Source: Collybiopsis luxurians FD-317 M1
Taxonomy: Eukaryota > Basidiomycota > Agaricomycetes > Agaricales > Omphalotaceae
Reading direction: 5' to 3'
NCBI GenBank assembly: GCA_000827265.1
Contig: KN834768.1
Coordinates: 101,355 to 165,354, forward strand
DNA: 64,000 nucleotides
This document shows, piece after piece, positions 24,232 to 37,400 of this stretch. The number at the start of each line of letters is the position of its first letter. Position 1 is the first letter of the stretch. Made by a program: the position numbers and the translations under genes. Under the pieces are notes generated by a model. It saw only the letters and a list, made by a program, of their open reading frames with translations, ran no database searches and was not told the origin of the DNA.

Positions 24232-27200
24232 ATGACAGTGAACAATGGAAGGTAATATAATTCTTTTGTTACAGTTATTTTACTGGCAATCTGATGATAG
24301 GCTATCAGCATGTTTGCGAATGCTTCAGGTTTTACTGTAATCAATTCAAACTTTATTGTTGTTTGTAAGCCAATTATTCTCATTAACCACGGCATGCTCT
24401 CAGGGAGTTCTGGTTCCAAACAGCAAATAACGAGAGGAAAAAGATCCAAGAATGGTTGAATGCTCCTGATTGCACTATAAACTTTCAAGTTGCAGATGAC
24501 AAAAGAACTGAGGGCACTGGTAAATGGATACTCAGTCATCCTGAATATATGAAGTGGAAACAAAGTCCAAGTGTACTCTGGGTTCAGGGCAAAGGTATGG
24601 GAAATATTCCTATCACATCAAGTCTTTGCTGACAACCCATTGAAGCTGGATCAGGCAAGACTGTTTTATCGTAAGTTTCATGATTAAGAATTACAAGATT
24701 ACTGAAAGTTGTCTTCTACCAGTACTACAATTATCAGAGACCTTGAGCAAGAAGCACCAGAAAATGTCTGGTATCACTATTTTGATTCACGTGATAATAC
24801 AAACCAAAAGTCCACATTTCGGGGTTATCTATTATCTCTTCTACTCTGGGTTGGTGCTGATAGATCAGGCAAAGTTCATCCAGCATTAAAGGCATTGTTT
24901 GACAAATGCAGTAGGCAAGGCCTCACCAGTGGATCCTCACCCACTGAGAAAGACTTAGCTATGGTATTGAAAGAAGTCTTAGTGACTTTCAATTGGGGTT
25001 ACATTGTACTGGATGCTATGGATGAATGTAGTGATTCTAAGAAGGTTTTGGGGTGGCTGCAAAATTTCCCTAAACAATTTTGCATTCTTTTCACAAGCCG
25101 CTACAGTTCAGAGGGAGACACCTCAAAGAATTGCCTTAAAATTTCATTGGATAGCAGGAATGCTCAGATTGATAATGATATTGGGATTTATTTGGAGGAA
25201 AAAATTGAAATTACAGGAGATTTAAGGGCTGAGGTGATAAATTCTTTGAAGGAAAAGGCACAAGGGCAGTAAGTGTGATATTAGGTATCTGGTACATTGT
25301 AACTGTTAGCTCTAATGCATGATACCACAGATTCCGCTGGGTGGATTGTCAGCTGAGAGCACTTGAGGATTGTGGTGGGCTACCGGGAGCTGTCCGTGAA
25401 GCATTGGCAGATCTACCTGAAGACCTGGAACAAACTTATAATCAAGCAATGGAGCAGACATTGAAGAAAAGAACCAAACAATATGCTCACCATGTCCTCT
25501 TGTGGCTTCTATATTCATTTAAACCTCTAACGGTGTCAATCATTCAAGAAATTCTGGCAGTAAATCCAAAGAATAGCAGGGTGGAGAAAGTAGATGGAAT
25601 GAAGGTTCAAATTAATGGAATCATTGATTCTACTCTAGTGGCAATTGATACTTATTCAAATGTGCAACTGGCCCATGCATCTGTGAAGGAGTTCCTGATT
25701 ACTCAATATAATTCATCTCATGCTGTTGGATTGCTCACTATTGATGAACAGTTGGCACATGAACATATTGCCCAGACATGCATAGTGTATTTGATGGAAA
25801 TCTTGGACAAGAATGATGTAGAAGATAAGACATTTCACAAGTGGCCCATTGACCTGGGAAGTTATGCTGTACAATTTTGGACAACGCATACAAGACTGGT
25901 TGAAGGCAAAGACAATGAGAGTCAGTTGCACTTAAAAATAGTGGAATTTGCTACAATTGGAGTTCTATCTTTTCAAAGGTGGGCTGAGATATTCGAAAGG
26001 TTTTGGAATTGTAGTTGGAAAGAAGATGTTTGGAAAAATGCAAGCCCAACATTCTACCTGATATGGGAAGGATTACTGCAAGCAAGTGATCAGATTCTGA
26101 ATGCCTACCCTGAAAGTGACTTAAAGGGAGCACTATATGTTGCATCGAGACATTGCCATGCAGACCTTGTTCTGAAATTACTCAGTTGTGGTGCAGATGT
26201 CAATGCTCAGGGTGGTAGCTATGGCAATGCCCTTCAGGCTGCTGCAGCCTTAGGGAATGAGGGTATTGTGAATGTTTTACTTGAGAATGGAGCAGATGTG
26301 AATGCTCAGGGTGGCCAATATGGCAATGCCCTTCAGGCTGCTGTAGCTGCAAAAAATGAGGGTATTGTGAATGTTTTACTTGAGAAAGGAGCACATGTCA
26401 ATGCTCAGGGTGGCCAATATAGCAATGCCCTTCAAGCTGCTGTAGCTGCAAAAAATGAGAGTATTGTAAATGTTTTACTTGAGAATGGAGCAGATGTGAA
26501 TGCTCAGGGTGGCCAATATGGNNNNNNNNNNNNNNNNNNNNNNNNNNNNNNNNNNNNNNNNNNNNNNNNNNNNNNNNNNNNNNNNNNNNNNNNNNNNNNN
26601 NNNNNNNNNNNNNNNNNNNNNNNNNNNNNNNNNNNNNNNNNNNNNNNNNNNNNNNNNNNNNNNNNNNNNNNNNNNNNNNNNNNNNNNNNNNNNNNNNNNN
26701 NNNNNNNNNNNNNNNNNNNNNNNNNNNNNNNNNNNNNNNNNNNNNNNNNNNNNNNNNNNNNNNNNNNNNNNNNNNNNNNNNNNNNNNNNNNNNNNNNNNN
26801 NNNNNNNNNNNNNNNNNNNNNNNNNNNNNNNNNNNNNNNNNNNNNNNNNNNNNNNNNNNNNNNNNNNNNNNNNNNNNNNNNNNNNNNNNNNNNNNNNNNN
26901 NNNNNNNNNNNNNNNNNNNNNNNNNNNNNNNNNNNNNNNNNNNNNNNNNNNNNNNNNNNNNNNNNNNNNNNNNNNNNNNNNNNNNNNNNNNNNNNNNNNN
27001 NNNNNNNNNNNNNNNNNNNNNNNNNNNNNNNNNNNNNNNNNNNNNNNNNNNNNNNNNNNNNNNNNNNNNNNNNNNNNNNNNNNNNNNNNNNNNNNNNNNN
27101 NNNNNNNNNNNNNNNNNNNNNNNNNNNNNNNNNNNNNNNNNNNNNNNNNNNNNNNNNNNNNNNNNNNNNNNNNNNNNNNNNNNNNNNNNNNNNNNNNNNN

Positions 27201-29361
27201 NNNNNNNNNNNNNNNNNNNNNNNNNNNNNNNNNNNNNNNNNNNNNNNNNNNNNNNNNNNNNNNNNNNNNNNNNGCTCAGGGTGGCCAATATGGCAATGCC
27301 CTTCAGGCTGCTGCCATCTCAGGAAATGAGGGTATTGTGAATGCTTTACTTGAGAAAGGAGCACATGTCAATGCTCAGGGTGGCCAATATGGCAATGCCC
27401 TTCAGGTTGCTGTAGCTGCAGAACATAAGGGTATTGTGAATCTGTTACTTGAGAAAGGAGCAGATGTCAATACTCAGGGTGGCAAATACGGCAATGCCCT
27501 TCAGGCCGCTGCAGCTGCAGGAGATGAGGCTATTGTGAATATTTTACTTGAGAAAGGAGCAGATGTCAATGCTCTGAGTGGCAAATATGGCAATGCCCTT
27601 CAGGCTGCTGTAGCTAAGAATGATGAGGATATTGTGAATCTTTTACTTGAGAAAGGAGCTGATGTCAATGCTCAAGGTGGCAAATATGGCAATGTCCTTC
27701 AGGCTGCTGTAGCTAAAGATAATGAGGATATTGTAAATCTTTTACTTGAGAAAGGAGTTGATGTCAATGCTCAAGGTGGCAAATATGGCTGTGCCCTTTG
27801 GGCAGCTGCATTCAAAGGAAACAAATATATTGTTTACCTTTTACTGGAGAAAGGAGCTGATGTCAATGCTCCAGGTGGCAGATATGGCAATACCCTTCAG
27901 GCAGCCTTCATTGAGCAAGACACTGATACTCTGCATCTTTTACTTAATAATGGAGCTGATATCAATGCTATCGGTGACTCTAATGTATTTCTGTCTGAAA
28001 GAACCATTGGACATCTTACTATTCAAAATATTTCACTTGTAAATAGAGCTGATGCTCAGAGTAGAAAATGTGGCAATGACCTCCTTCATGCTATAGCCAA
28101 GTGTGACAAGGATAAGATAAAAGCCTTGCTTGAGAAAGGAGCTGATTCCAATGCTCAAGGTGGCAAATATGGCAATGCCCTTCAGGCTGCTATAGCTACA
28201 AATGAGGAGAACATTGTAAATATGTTACTTGAGAAAGGAGCTAACATCAATGCTCAGGGAGGTTTTTATGGCAATGCCCTCCAGGCTGCTGTGGTTGAGG
28301 ACAATGAGGCCATTGTCAATCTTTTACTGAAGGAAGGGGCTAATGTCAATGCTCAGGGTGGCTTTTATGGCAATGCCCTTCAGGCTGCCATAGCTAAGAA
28401 AACTAAGAATATTGTGAACCTTTTACTTGAGAAAGGAGCTGATATGAAAGCTCAGGGTGGCCTTTTTGGTAATGCCCTCCAAGCTGCTGTGGTTATGGAA
28501 AATGAGGATTTTGTAAATCTTTTACTTCAGAAAGAAGCTGATGTTAATGCTCAGGGTGGCATATACGGCAATGTCCTTCAAGCAGCTGCTGTAGTCAAGA
28601 ACAATGATGACATTGTAAACCTTTTACTTCAGAATGGAGCAGATGTCAATAATCAAGGTGGAATGTATGGTAATGCCCTCCAAGCTGCTATAGCTATAGA
28701 AAATAAGGATATTGTAAATCTTTTACTTGAGAAAGGAGCCGATGTTAATGCTTTGGGTGGCATTTTTGGCAATGCCCTTCAGGCTGCTGTAGTTATGGAA
28801 AATGAAGATATTGTGATCTATTTAATTGAAAAAGGGGCCAATATCAATGCTCAGGGTGGCTTTTTTGGCAATGCCCTTCAGGCTGCTGCATATGTGGAAA
28901 ATAAGGGTCTTGTGTACCTTTTAGTTGAGAAAGGAGCTGATGTCAATGCTCAGGGTGGATATTTTGGCAATGCCCTTCAGGCATCTACTGACAATGAGGA
29001 TGTTGTAAATATTTTACTTGAGAAAGGAGCTAATGTCAATACTCAGGGTGGTTTTCTGGGCAATGTCCTTCAAGCTGCTGCAACTCAGAACAATAAGGAT
29101 GTTGTGAATCTTTTACTTGAGCAAGGAGCAGATGCCAATGCCCAGGGTGGCATCTATGGTAATGCCCTTCAGGCTGCTGTATTAGAAGGAAATGAAGATA
29201 TCGTGAATCTTTTACTTGAGAAAGGAGCTGATGTCAATGCTCAGGGTAGCTTTTATGGCAATGCTCTTCAAGCTGCTTGGGCCAAGGAGCATGATCATAT
29301 TGCTGGCCTCTTAATTTGGAATGGAGCTGATGTTAATGCTCCATGGCAGTTTGTATCTTAA
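24232..29361 (+). CDS. NACHT-ankyrin STAND receptor, copy 1 (assembly gap inside)
   Basis: Predicted exons are 24232-24251, 24309-24364, 24424-24594, 24646-24670, 24723-25268 and 25331-29361. A short lead (MFANASGFTVIN) is followed by NACHT: Walker A GKAGSGKT, assembled across an intron and carried mostly by the 25-nt exon 4, and Walker B YIVLDAMDEC. A helical region follows (RALEDCGGLPGAVREALADL), then ankyrin units of 33 aa (GADVNAQGGxYGNALQAA..N..IVNLLLEK): about 4 before and 21 after a 752-N gap at 26522-27273. The ATG matching the start of the sister genes (24138) meets TAA at codon 16, so I place the start at the in-frame ATG 24232; alternatively the copy has lost its normal N-terminus. 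The declared gap length breaks the frame, which is probably an estimate rather than a real frameshift. Likely a cytosolic recognition ATPase, by family analogy. Confidence 0.8.
26190..29350 (+). repeat. Ankyrin-encoding 99-nt tandem array, copy 1
   Basis: Repeat units are 99 nt. The units next to the gap are almost identical, while the C-terminal half has individually recognisable units, including a degenerate one (GDSNVFLSERT) that is matched one-for-one in copy 2. Confidence 0.9.
26522..27273. other. Assembly gap (752 N) in the ankyrin array
   Basis: The run of N sits inside near-identical 99-nt repeats. The 20 bases before the gap and the 20 bases after it are the same (gctcagggtggccaatatgg), so the flanking contigs may overlap, or an unknown number of repeat units may be missing. 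Confidence 0.98.
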
Positions 29362-31026
29362 TACCAATCTGGCTACTATAAACACGCGAAATGGGTATAT
29401 TGTGAATGTTTTTTTACTTGAAAAAGGTTGATATCAGTTATGACACTTCGATTGAAATGGAATACTGAATTTGTCTAGTGGTAAATTGTGTACTTGATAC
29501 ATATACTTGACAGTCATTTTTTTTTTGTGAATATTGATTATGATGCTAATGCTAGTTATTTCATAACACTTAAGTTACTCATACTTTGTTCAATCAAGCT
29601 AAACTGTCATACTTATTACTACAACAACTTGCATCAGCAGGGACTCAGTAGATGCATTGCCTCATTATCCGTGTCAGGGTCTCAATCTGAGGATCAATGG
29701 AATGAAGTGCCAGTCTGAATACCAAGTCAGAAGGTAAGAAAGTGATTGAATAAAATTACAGAGGTGGGACCAGAATCCAAAACAATACATGTTCAGCCGG
29801 ATGGCCACGCTGCAACTTATGGATTGTACATCCCAACATAACGGACTCCTAGATAGTAACGAGACAGCATCGCTATCACATCTCAGTTAACATTACTCAA
29901 AGAGGTAAGAAAAGAAAGAGAGCAACAACTTGCGTCGGCGACACTTCACACTGGTGTGTACTTCACTTTACATCCATCACAGTCATCTCTGTCCCGATCG
30001 CTCATCATCCCAGACACGCGCTGACATTTTTCACTGCAAATCACTAGCAATCTTGAGCGAATTTGAATATGCATGATGCTTCCAACAGAAATTCTTAAGA
30101 TATACAAGCACGAATATGAGTAAGAGTAGGAATACGAGTAGTAGTAGAAATAGAGATGACAATAAAAATAGTAATGTACGCAGAATAGTATTGATTGTAT
30201 GTATGTAATAGTAATAAGATATCTGAACCAGCAATCCCACTCCGACCCAGACACAAGGGAGGTAGGAAACGGAAGGGACATGGAGTCAAACATGCAATCC
30301 AGCCGACGTGATGCAATGATCTGAGCTGAGGTGGAACGAAGAGAGATGAATGATACTGATACATCGCAAAGACGTAGGGAAATAAAAAAAAAAAAAAAAA
30401 AACAAAAAGGAACAAAAGCCGCAAAAAGCCGGAAGGAAGACAAAACCGGGCCGGGCCGGGCCGAGCCGAGTCCTAGCCTTGACCCAACACGTAGTACGAG
30501 TACGAGTAAAAGTAAAATAGAAGTAAAATAGAGAATGAAACGAAAAAGGGGGGAGGCATATAGACTCAAAGTATAATCGATACAGCAAAACAAACAAACA
30601 ATCCAGTCCAGTTCTGTGGCTTCTGTCCGTCATACATTAACGTGCAGTGCAATCCATGAAATGTGTTCGTGTCGCTCGTCGTTTTTGCACTATGCCCTGA
30701 TGATTTGCTTTGAGGCCGGAGTCCTAAAGCCGAGATGCAAAATTGCGGTGCCAGATACGTGCGTGGTATGTTGTGGCGCAGTAACGTCGTGAATGAGTTG
30801 AGTCGAATTGATATGTGAGTCGTGCTGTGATTGTTTCGTGTAAGGTGGGTCGTGGCAGAAGAAGAGTGGGGATGGAGAGCTATTGATACAGCAGCAGTAG
30901 TAGAGAGAAATTGTCGTTGTCGTCATCGTTATTTTCATCGTAAGAGACGTGGCATAGAACAAATCAATGTTCGTCGCGCTGGGAAAACTAGTCAGCACGC
31001 GCTATACACACACATTTTGAAGCCTG
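29362..31026. repeat. Receptor-F-box spacer block, copy 3
   Basis: Nearly the same as 38675-40664. It holds a degenerate A/G-rich minisatellite (tacaagcacgaatatgagta and variants) and a poly-A run at ~30385. No credible gene. Confidence 0.8.
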
Positions 31027-32316
31027 TCAACGCACCATAACCCCACGGAACACCTTTACATTATCCGTAATCTCCAACCTCACCCCACCAAGCGCGCACG
31101 CCATCCTTAACGAGGGTAGCTGCCTATGAAGTTTTCCGCCATCCCAGAGGTTCACCATCACCTCCTTCAACGACGACGTCGAATCACAATCTCGGTCACC
31201 TCGACCCGCCTTGACAGCATCCAACACCCCCTGCAGCCCCGCCTCCTTATCCATTCCGAGCCCCAGGTACTCCAGCGTACCGCCGCCGCCAAGTCTACTA
31301 AGGGCTACACCCAAATCCCTCCCATCTTCGACACTAAACCTCTTCAAATTTGTACACTTTTCCAACACCCTCGCTGTCGCTCGCGAACACGAAGGGAGAG
31401 AAAGGGTGGTCAGGGTGGCATGGTGGGCATGGAGAAGGTGATGTAGGACTGCTTGCGAAGTAGAAGCCGGGGTAACAGAAGCAGCGGTAGAAGGGGAGGA
31501 AGATGAAGAAGGTTCTCTTCCGAATTCCAGAGTATACAGCGTTTCTGAGGAATGGTGTAAGAGTCATCGGAAGAAGTCGATGAAGGGGGAGGATTGGAAG
31601 TTGAGACCGAGTTTTTCGAGAGAGCAGGGAAAGGGTTCGAGGGATGTTGAAGAGGGTGATCGTGATCGTGATGACGGAAGTAGAAGCTCTGGGGGCGTGC
31701 CACCGATAACGAGAGACTTGAGCATGTTCCACACGCCGAGTAACTGGGTTAATGCATGCCTGTTATCTGACCAGTTCGTAAACCGAATTGAAGAGATCCG
31801 GGGGCCAGATGTCAACAAGTCAATAACGGAGTCGTCGAATGCACTTTCCCCCGATGAAACAGACCCACACAAAGAAAGATCCAACTTGTCCAGATTCGGA
31901 CAAAGCGTCACCGCGGTGGCAAAATCACGCTGAGCAAGCCCGCAAGGCCGGTCAGTATCGAGAAAAGCACGGATGGAGCGAACAGTGTCTCCGAGTAGGC
32001 GATTTTGGGAAACGGCGGGATGTAAGCGAGATAGTCTGATTCCGAGTTTAAGATTAGGTGGCGGAAGAGAAGCTTTTGGGCAGGCAGGGACCACGCTTTG
32101 CGCAATAGAACGAAATTTGTTAAAGGTGGCTTTATTGTTCGGTTGATGATTTCGAAGGGGATCATGGGTGAGTAAGAACATGATTTAGGAGCAATAGAAA
32201 AGGAATGTAGAGAAGACCGTGGAACCGTTAGGTCAAAAGAGACGAGGGATTTGGGCTGGAGAAAAGTTATCAGATTGGTAACAAGAATATCGTAGCAGGG
32301 AACATACATGGTGCAT
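31027..32316 (-). pseudogene. Broken F-box gene, copy C (34-nt deletion in the F-box)
   Basis: Very similar to the intact copy, but a net 34-nt deletion near 32145 removes the TIMDAAYDESE part of the F-box and shifts the frame. Further shifts separate the fragments at 31027-31368 and 31564-32181. The 5' end keeps ATG at 32316, an intron-like GTATGT..CAG stretch and a TATA-like element at ~32350. Confidence 0.8.
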
Positions 32317-32349
32317 TTCAAGAAAACAGCACGAACGACAAGCAGAGAG

Positions 32350-34300
32350 CCTTATTTATAGTAACCAGCCATTGGAGACGCAGTACAAAGAGTAAAGCAA
32401 AGAGTGCAACCGTGGGACAAAAATGTAAATACTCGTCCTTCTCTTTGTCCTGGTCCATGGCTTTTGAGAATCAATCTCAGAAGAACATATATCTATATCC
32501 CGTTTCATCACACATGCCAACGTAAGCAGTGGTAACGTGGCGCGTAAAAGAGCAATATGTGTAACGAAAAGCAATGAACGTATGTACTGTATGAATCGAT
32601 CATATACATCCACCACCTAAACACGACAGCCATCGAGAGACTCGCCCCTAGAATATTACCAAAGGCCTTTAAGCTTCATCTTTAGCCCCAGGATAATGTA
32701 GCTGGCAAAACAGGTCTGGAAGTTCGTCGTCGCTCGAGGGGCGTTAATACCTGCGCAGACATTTCTTTCGACACAGGCAGATCCTTGTCTCTCTCTTTCG
32801 CTTTCGCCGATGTTTGGCCAAAAGCGATACTCAGTGATGCCAAGCTCTCAAACAAAGAGCCGAACGGCTTTGCAAACGTTCCAGGGGGAAGAGAATAGTT
32901 TCGAGGTTGACGCCGGGTATGATGTAGTAAGATGTACATGCAGAGAGTTATGGTCGCTTGGTGCCAAACGCAAACATATTTGATTAGGGGTACATCGTTC
33001 TATGTGAACCAGTATCAGTAATCGATCAGAACTACGGACTAGACCTAGGATGGACGGAAAAACACGACTTACCTGGTATACATCACTCTCCCCGACCTAA
33101 TCATGCCCCTACGTCGTAATGTTCTTCCTTGTACAAGTCACACAGACCGTCCTCATACCCTATGCGGATGGGATAATAGTACACGTCAGGCGATGACCTA
33201 ATGGAGAGCCTCTGATGTACGCCGTCTGTATCGAGAAGCGGCTTCTCGAACGAGGATGAATGCCCGCTGCGGAAGCTGGATTGCCGATGAGGATAGTCGA
33301 ATAATTTCCGATGGCATTTAGTGTTTGCCAATGGGTGATAGTTGGAAGGATGGACCACATGATGTTGACGGACTAGAGATGGAACATGTACATGCCATGG
33401 AAAGGCGAGCCGAAATTATGAAAAGAGGCTCTAAGAATGGAGAAAGAGTGACCGTCCTTGTAGGTGGATCGCGCTAAACGCAGGGAGAGATAGTGAAGGA
33501 ATTGGTGTAAGGATGCGTGTAAATGAGCAAGAAAGGCAACAAAATAGCAGGTTGGATAATGGAAAAACTGTAAGATTTATCGTTTTGTACATCGCGAAAA
33601 GCAAAGCCAAGACTTACATAGAAACCAGGTTTCATGAAAAGGCTGTCCGGAAGAGCCCAAGATATAAAAAAGAGGCCCTAAGAGTGGAGAAACAGTAGGA
33701 CGTCCTGATGAGGTGTTGTGGACGGCGTGGGGTGGATCGCGCCAAAAGCAGGGGAATAGTGAAGGGATAAACGTAAGGATGCGGGTAAATGAAGTAGGAA
33801 GATGACAAAATGGCTGGGTGGATAACCGAAGGTTGTAAGACAATATGAGTACCTTGAAACGTAGCGCCAAGACTTACCTTTTGTGCTCGGAAAATCTGTG
33901 AAGACGTCCCGAGGTTAATTCTCCTCTTCTCTTAATCCCTGCTCCGCCGAATCCATTTTCCCCGAAACATGATTTGTACAAAAACTAGGGAAGGCTAAGA
34001 ATGCAGGACCAACCGCACAGGCATTGCTTGCTTTGAGCAGAAAGCACCCAGAAAGTGAGAATGTAATCATCCCTGCATTCAACCGTTATGAGAAGCATAG
34101 TAATTAAAACAGCAGTAACCAGTCGATGAGTGGCAGGAACATGGATAATGTATGCGAGGCGCGAAACCTGGTGCGAAGAGCAACGGAATCTAGGCGCGCG
34201 GGCCGAAAAGGCGTCTCACGGGATGCGGCAATACAACGGCTGAAGGCACCAAAGTTGTCTATTGACCATGTCACTGGCACTAGCTCCGCAACAAAATTCA
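32350..34300. repeat. Receptor upstream block, copy 4
   Basis: Aligns with copy 3 in the same order, with an internal partial duplication: the stretch near 33630-33780 (gaaaaggctgtccggaagag, aagcaggggaatagtgaagg) repeats features of 33390-33500. Minus-strand frame 32682-32939 shares TFAKPFGS and LTPLERR-type words with the other copies. Confidence 0.6.
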
Positions 34301-34432
34301 GCACTTGATAACGAAGCATGTAGGCTGTCAAACTGAACATCATCAGACCCAACATAGTGGCTCCGGCGGTACAAACTTCATATTGTAGTGAATCAATCGA
34401 TATTAGTGGTCATGGGGTCTTAACAGCTACGG

Positions 34433-34440
34433 TATATAAG
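34433..34440 (+). promoter_or_regulatory. TATA box, NACHT-ankyrin copy 2
   Basis: TATATAAG lies 40 nt before the ATG at 34480, after the same taacagctacgg motif as in copy 1. Confidence 0.65.
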
Positions 34441-34479
34441 GACTCGCGACCTGACTGCCATTCCCTTGATCCACCCATC

Positions 34480-37400
34480 ATGAACGATTTACAGCACGTC
34501 CAGTATGTCAATCATGTACATGATAAATCACGCCTTTGTGCTAATTGTGCGCTGCTCTCCAGAGACTCGGAAATGACAGTGACCAATGGAAGGTAACGAA
34601 ATTCTTTGTTGTTATAAGATTGCCATCGTAGTGATAGGCGATCAGCATGTTTGCGAATGCTTCAGGTTTTACTGTAATCAATTCAAAGTTCATTGTTGTT
34701 TGTAAGTCAATTATTCTCATCAACCACGGCATGCTCTCAGGGAGTTCTGGTTCCAAACAGCGAATGATGAAAAGGAAAAGATCCAGAAATGGTTGAATGC
34801 TCCTGATTGCACTATAAACTTTCAAGTTGCAGATGACAAAAGAACTGAGGGTACTGGTAAATGGATCCTCAGTCATCCTGAATATATCGAGTGGAAGCAA
34901 AGTCCAAGTGTACTCTGGATTCAGGGTAAAGGTATGGGAAATATTCTTAACACATTCAGTCCTTGCTGACAACCCATTGAAGCTGGATCAGGCAAGACTG
35001 TTTTATCGTGAGTCCAATGATTGTCAATTTAAAGATGATTAAACATTATCTACTGCCAGAACCACAATTATCAGAGACCTTAAGCAAGGAGCCCCAGAAA
35101 ATGTCTGGTATCACTACTTTGATTCACGTGATAATACAAATCAAAAGTCTACCTTTCGGGGCTTACTATTATCTCTTCTGTTCTGGGTTGGTGCCAATAG
35201 TAGAGGCATTCATCCAGCATTGAAGAAATTGTTTGACACATGTAGTGGATCCTCACCTCCTGTAAAAGAATTAACCAGGGTATTGGAGGAGGTTGTAGTG
35301 ACTATCAATGGAGGCTACATTGTCCTGGATGCTATGGATGAATGTAGTGAGCCTAGGAAGATATTTGATTGGTTGCAAAGTCTGCCTAAAAACTTTTGGA
35401 TTCTCTTCACAAGCCGCTACAGTTCAGAGAGAGACATTTCAAGGAATTGCCTTAAAATTTCATTAGATAACAGGAATTCCCAGGTTGATGATGATATTGG
35501 GATTTATCTGGAGGAAAAAATTGACTTTAAAGGAGATCTAAGGGCTGAGGTCATAAAAACTTTGAAGGAGAAGGCACAAGGACAGTAAGTGTGATATTAG
35601 ATATTTGATATATTGTGTGTGTTAGATCTAATACTTGATATTGCAGATTCCGCTGGGTGGATTGTCAGCTGAGAGCACTTGAGGATTGTGGTGGGTTACC
35701 GGGAGTTGTCCGTAAAGCTTTGGCAGATCTACCTGAAGACCTGGAACAAACTTATAATCAAGCAATGGAGCGGACTTTGAAGAAAAAAACCAAAGAATAT
35801 GCTCACCATGTCCTCTTGTGGCTTCTATATTCATTTGAGCCTCTAACAGTGTCAATCATTCAAGAAATTCTGACAGTAAATCCAAAGAATAGCAGGGTGG
35901 AGAAAGTAGATAGAATGAATGTTCAAATTAATGGAATCATTGATTCTACTCTAGTGGCAGTTGATACACATTCAAATGTGCAACTGGCCCATGCATCTGT
36001 GAAGGAGTTTCTAATTACTCAATACAGATCATCTGCTGGATTACTCACTATTGATGAACAGCTGGCACATGAACATATTGCCCAGACATGCATAGTGTAT
36101 TTAATGGAAATCTTGGACAAGAATGATGTAGAAGATAAGAAATTTGACAAGTGGCCCATTGACCTGGGAAGTTATGCTGTACAATTTTGGACAAGACATA
36201 CAAGACTGGTTGAAGACAAAGACAATCAGAGTCAGCTGCATTTGAAGACAGTGGAATTTGCTACAGTTGGAGTACAATCTTTTCACAGGTGGGTTAAGAT
36301 ATTTAAAATGTGTAGGAGGTGTAGGTGGGAAAAAAAGGAATGGAACAATGCAAGCCCAATATTCTACTTGATATGGGAAGGATTGCTAAAAGCAAGTCAT
36401 GAGATTCTGAATTCCTACCCTGAGAGTGATTTAAAGGGAGCACTGTATGTTGCATCGGGACACGGCCATGCAGGCCTTGTTCAGAAATTACTTAGTTGTC
36501 ATGCAGATGGCAATGCTCAGGGTAGCTTTGATGACACTGCTCTTGGAGCTGCTGTAGCTAAAGGAAATGCAACCGTAAAAGGAGTCAATGTCAATGTTCA
36601 AGGTGGCATTTATGGCAATGCCCTTCAGGCTGCAGCAGCTAGGAATAATGAGAATATTGTGAATCGTTTACTTGAGAAAGGAGCTGATGTCAATGCTCAA
36701 GGTGGCATTTATGGCAATGCCCTTCAGGCTGCTGCAGCTAAGGATATTGTGAATCTTTTACTTGAGAAAGGAGCTGATGTCAATGTTCAAGGTGGCAAAT
36801 ATGGCAATGCCCTTCAGGCTGCTGCAGCTAGGAATAATGAGGATATCGTGAATCTTTTACTTGAGAAAGGAGCTGATGTCAATGCTCAAGGTGGCTATTA
36901 TGGCAATGCCCTTCAAGCTGCTGCAGCTAAAGATATTAAGAATATTTTACTTGAGAAAGGAGCTTATGGCAATGCCCTTAAGGCTGCTGCGGCTAGGAAT
37001 AATGAGGATATTGTGAATCTGTTACTTGAGAAAGGAGCTGATGTCAATGCTCAAGGTGGCAAATATGGCAATGCCCTTCAGGCTGCTGCAGCTAAGAATA
37101 AGGAGGATATTGTGAATCTTTTACTTGAGAAAGGAGCTGAGGTCAATGCTCAAGGTGGTAAATATGGCCATGCCCTTTGCGCTGGTGCATTCAAGGGAAA
37201 GACACATATTGTTTATCTTTTACTAACAAAAGGAGCTGATGCAAATGCTCCAGGTGGCAGATATGGCAATACCCTTCAGGGAGCTTTGTTGGGAAATAAC
37301 ACACCTACTATTCTACATCTTTTACTTGAGAATGGAGCTGATATTCATGCTCTGGGTGACTCTAATGTCTTTATGCCTTCTAGAACCACTAAACCTCTTG

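Noticed and set aside
26398..27364. Minus-strand ORFs across the N gap
   Set aside because: They consist of N plus antisense of ankyrin repeats.
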